Shown here piece by piece: positions 60,796 through 64,000 of a stretch of 64,000 bases of DNA; the stretch's first letter is position 1; the number at the start of each line of letters is the position of its first letter. The position numbers and the translations under genes were made by a program. Source of the stretch: Iris pallida (Eukaryota; Streptophyta; Magnoliopsida; Asparagales; Iridaceae). Below the pieces are notes generated by a model. That model saw only the letters and a list, made by a program, of their open reading frames with translations, was not told the origin of the DNA and searched no databases. The stretch covers positions 13,819,417 to 13,883,416 of the forward strand of contig JANAVB010002199.1 in assembly GCA_029216955.1 (NCBI GenBank), read 5' to 3'.

Positions 60796-61337
60796 ATGTA
60801 ACATTTTTGGTACTAATTCACATACAAACTTTTCAAATTTAAAAAAAAAAAAGGAGAGAGATGGCCAGTCCTACACATGAGATAACGACCATAGGTAGAT
60901 GAATGGCAGAAAGAAAGAAGTTTGAGCCACTTTTTAAGGTTTTTAAGATATTTTTATTCTACAAAATTCAAACAACAAGCATTAAGATATTTCTCACCAT
61001 TGAACAAACAATATTTGGTGAAAAATAGCACAAGGACTCTTTGGGCGAAAAGTAATGTTAGGAGGAATCTGTAAGAACCCAAAATGTTGGGGGTTCGTAC
61101 AATTTATCTTGTGAAATTATCCAGTGTTCAATCAATATCAAGTATCCTTTTGCTTATAGAACTAGATTGGTTCCAATCCGTTCTTCTAAACAAATGTAGG
61201 TATGGTGATGTATCCTTGCTTGTCATTGGTGTAAACAATCATACGTCCATTTAGAGAAGTTTTCAATTTTGTCAGGTTAGTCGTTTCATATTTTATTCCT
61301 GATTCAAAGGAAGAATAAACTGGAACAGTATCTTAAT
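60796..61337. other. Flanking AT-rich DNA, nothing recognised
   Basis: Contains an 11-base A run at about 60841. No gene or transposon end that I can support. Confidence 0.4.
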
Positions 61338-61345
61338 ATAGGAAG

Positions 61346-61579
61346 CACTGTTCTAAAAGGCGGTCTAGGCGGCGCCTGGTGCCCGCCCGATGCCCGCCTA
61401 GGCGCCCACCTAGACCCCTCGACGCCCGACTATGCATGTTTTCAGGTTTTATGGACTTTTTCTACAGTTTTCAGTAGGGTTTTAGGATTTATTTTATTTA
61501 TTTTTGAACCGCCTAGGCAGGCTAGGCGCTAGGTGGCGGGTGCCCGCCCGCCTAGCGCCTAGCGGTTTTCACAACCTTG
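61346..61579. mobile_element. 234-bp hAT-type MITE with perfect 8-bp TSD
   Basis: Flanked by ATAGGAAG at 61338-61345 and 61580-61587. The ends are imperfect inverted repeats: CACTGTTCTAAAAGGCGG on the left and, reverse-complemented, CAAGGTTGTGAAAACCGC on the right. Both arms are rich in CCGCCTAGGCG-type palindromes and could fold into a long hairpin. It has no coding capacity. The 8-bp TSD and CA...TG ends fit the hAT superfamily, so it would depend on a transposase from elsewhere. Confidence 0.85.
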
Positions 61580-61587
61580 ATAGGAAG

Positions 61588-64000
61588 TAGGAAAAGCAAT
61601 TCGAGGTATGTACGAAAAATGTTTCACGATGGTATTATGCTGACATTAAAGTATAAAATATGGTTTCTATCTACAAACATTAGTATAATCCTAATTATTT
61701 CCAACCATTGCTCTCAAGTTGATCATCTTCTTCAGTCTAGTCTAAATATTTCAAAACCGGTAGAGCATACTAATAGATAATTGAAAGTTAAAATAGAACA
61801 AATTGTCCCTTACCCTCGCACATCGGAAATTGACTGAGGGACATCAGCTCGAGAAAAACGAACCTGAAAAGGATTGGTAGATATATCATGGTCAAAGATT
61901 GAAGAAAACAAATAATAATAATAATAAAATAGAAAGTAATGATGTCAGTATATTAAATCTCTTTACTAATCCGCAATAGGAAATTGTCAAGGTTTCCATT
62001 AAATTAAGTTTTCATCTTGCAAGTAGAAATGGAACTAAATGGTAGAAGCTTGTACGGCACAAATCAAATTTCATGCAGCACCTAGCATGTGCGCCCATAA
62101 ATTGGTGTTCACTTCCATACAGATGAATCAGGCGCATGTGTGAGATTCACATTGAGAATAGCAAGGTACTGAACAAAGAACAAGTGTTTGTAAAGCACAA
62201 AATGAACTGTGTGCAGCAACTAATGTGTGCCTATAAATTTGTGTCAGCTGTTCCATGCAGATAACTTCCGGTAATCAAAGGTTCAAACAAAACGAGGAAG
62301 CTAATTAGAATAGCACAGATCATACATGACAGAATATTTTAATAGAAAACATGCAAGCAGACTTAAGATTTTTCCTAACATAAATATTCCGTACATTGAA
62401 CAATCACCTCAGCTACATAACAGCCTATTGTATAAGTTGTTGCAAAACCCAGATTAAATTAATGACAGCCTCTCCTGCAAAAAAATGTAGAGCGTCTCTA
62501 CATGATTTAATTTTGTATATTCAACTATCTACTATGGAATTACCTCTATAAAATTGGTGACATAAAATACAGCTTAACATCAAGTTATTTTAAGTAATTA
62601 ACATCGTGTTAACCTACTGCCTTCTAGCTATTGTTCATGTTTTATTTGGATATCTAATTTCAGCAAGGTTTCAAAAGGGTTTTCTGGCAATTAATCTTCG
62701 TAGTGAATGAAGACAAAACTCTAATGAGTCTAATCCATTTAGTCCTAAAAAATCTCCAATCCATCTTACTCTGTTGGAACTTAGAAGATTTGCCTGTGGT
62801 GCCTGTTTTCCTTGTTCTAGGCTCCTAGAAAGGTTCAACAGAATTGCTGTACTTTCTGGTAAGCAGAAAAGGGACAAGGAGTACATCAGATTTCTCGTAT
62901 TGCTTGATATATGCTACACTGGGTAGGCCAAAAAGGTTTACAAATTGGGAACTCAGATAGTTTCATGGTATGTTAAAGGTCTTTTATTTCTAATTATGTC
63001 TACTCTTACCATTCCCATTACTAATACAGAGATTGGCTAACTTTTAACACTTATATATGCATCCTGTCTCTCCAATTTCAACAACAATATCCAGCAAATG
63101 TAAGTTCTCATTTTTCAATATTATTGCAATTACAGATCTATAAAATATTCAATCAAGCAGGTACGATTGCAGAGAACTGGAAGGAAACCCTGCATTTGGG
63201 GACATGTGAAACAATTTGTGGAGCTCAGGGATAAAGAGAGTCCAGGGATCTTCGTTCCGACACGATGTTCGGTGTATGCCATATTTAGCTGAAGAACATC
63301 ATCTCCACCCTTTGGCATACACAGTCTGAACTAGTTATATCTTACTTGTGTTTGTCTGTTCTACAGTATGCTATCACTTGAGTTTCTGTTGTCTTTTTTA
63401 CCACTACTAGATCTGGGCTGCTACCATCATCATCAAAGCCTTCTCACATCAGAATGGGATCGGTTCGGCTGTGGAGCATAAGAATCCGGGTTGTTACCAT
63501 GCAACCAGAAATGACAAAACTAGGAAAGTGTAATCAACTGGATACAGCACCTTTACCACTTAAAAATCAGACGAATTGCAAACTAAAACTGATCGCATGG
63601 AAAAAAAAAATATACAACCCTGCTACTAGGATATTTCCAAATACCCTCATTTATATTTCTAGAGACTTACAATAAACAGGAATTTCAGCTCTAAATGGGT
63701 GGTACTATATTCTTTGAAGAACAGAATCCTTCCAAGAGTTATAGTAAAATATGCAATCACTGATTACAATAATTCTTTAGGGAGTTTTTTGGATTATTGA
63801 GATAACGTGGATTTAAAATCAAATGCAGGTTAAAATCTGAAGTTTAAACACAGCAAAATATAAAGGATTAAAACTAGAATGAATAAAGAAGATTAAACAT
63901 TATAGCCAGCAACATAGTAAAAGAACTTAAAGCATTAATAAAACCTGGTCGGTGGTCAAAACCGGCTGCCCCTCAACTCTCCTAAGCTTGTACTTGAATA
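61588..64000. other. Right flank without recognisable genes
   Basis: AT-rich with a short AAT microsatellite near 61912. The longest ORFs (62671-62886 and 63130-63318 on minus, 63454-63675 on plus) are under 75 codons with no motif I recognise. They could be exon fragments, but nothing supports that. It holds one diverged internal duplication (62056-62270). Confidence 0.45.
62056..62270. repeat. Diverged internal duplication, about 70-80 bp, two copies
   Basis: 62061-62128 and 62197-62264 share GGCACAAAT/AGCACAAAA, TGCAGCA.CTA..TGTG, CC.ATAAATT.GTGT and TCCAT.CAGAT in order, about 136 bases apart. Confidence 0.5.

Noticed and set aside
61074..61100. TGTAAGAACCC as the start of another LTR
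   Set aside because: No matching end, TSD, PBS or second copy was seen.
63130..63318. Possible exon of a host gene on the minus strand
   Set aside because: 62 codons, no recognised motif, no convincing splice context or neighbouring coding segment.

Overview
The window is plant nuclear DNA, probably from a eudicot, and consists almost entirely of nested and duplicated LTR retrotransposons. No host protein-coding gene is convincingly visible. The main occupant is one Ty3/gypsy family on the minus strand. It has gag, aspartic protease, RT, RNase H, a D,D35E integrase and a C-terminal chromodomain, which fits the Tekay/Del branch of plant chromoviruses. Its LTRs are about 3.0-3.2 kb, begin TGTCAC and end GTGACA, and each carries a 38-bp minisatellite.

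Layout on the + strand. 1-11115: array E1, cut by the window edge (remnant of internal region 'a', LTR, internal region 'b', 712-bp stub of the 5' LTR). 11116-11556: end of a diverged LTR in the opposite orientation. 11557-16526: flanking DNA with a MITE-like repeat and the left part of an older LTR. 16527-33952: a second array (LTR, a, LTR, b, LTR stub). 33953-39395: second copy of the inverted LTR end and flank. 39396-58944: array E2 (LTR, a, LTR, b, LTR), bounded on both sides by the 5-bp target-site duplication CCACG. 58950-64000: right flank, with the rest of the older LTR, a 36-bp tandem repeat, a repeat related to the left flank, and a 234-bp hAT-type MITE with a perfect 8-bp TSD.

Bases 1 to about 17500 recur at 22840 to about 40373, offset by about 22.84 kb and differing almost only by single-base indels. 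The simplest history is unequal recombination between E1 and E2 inside an LTR near 17.26-17.50 kb, which made the middle array a chimera. A false duplication in the assembly is the main alternative.

The b copies at 5373-8891 and 28210-31728 keep an uninterrupted 1172-codon pol. All other gag and pol copies carry stops or frameshifts. Four features are unusual: an in-frame TAG between gag and pol in all six internal regions; a primer-binding site matching the 3' end of tRNA-Ile rather than initiator tRNA-Met; a gag frame with no ATG at its N-terminus but a good 3' splice site there, suggesting a leader exon in the LTR; and three-LTR tandem arrays.
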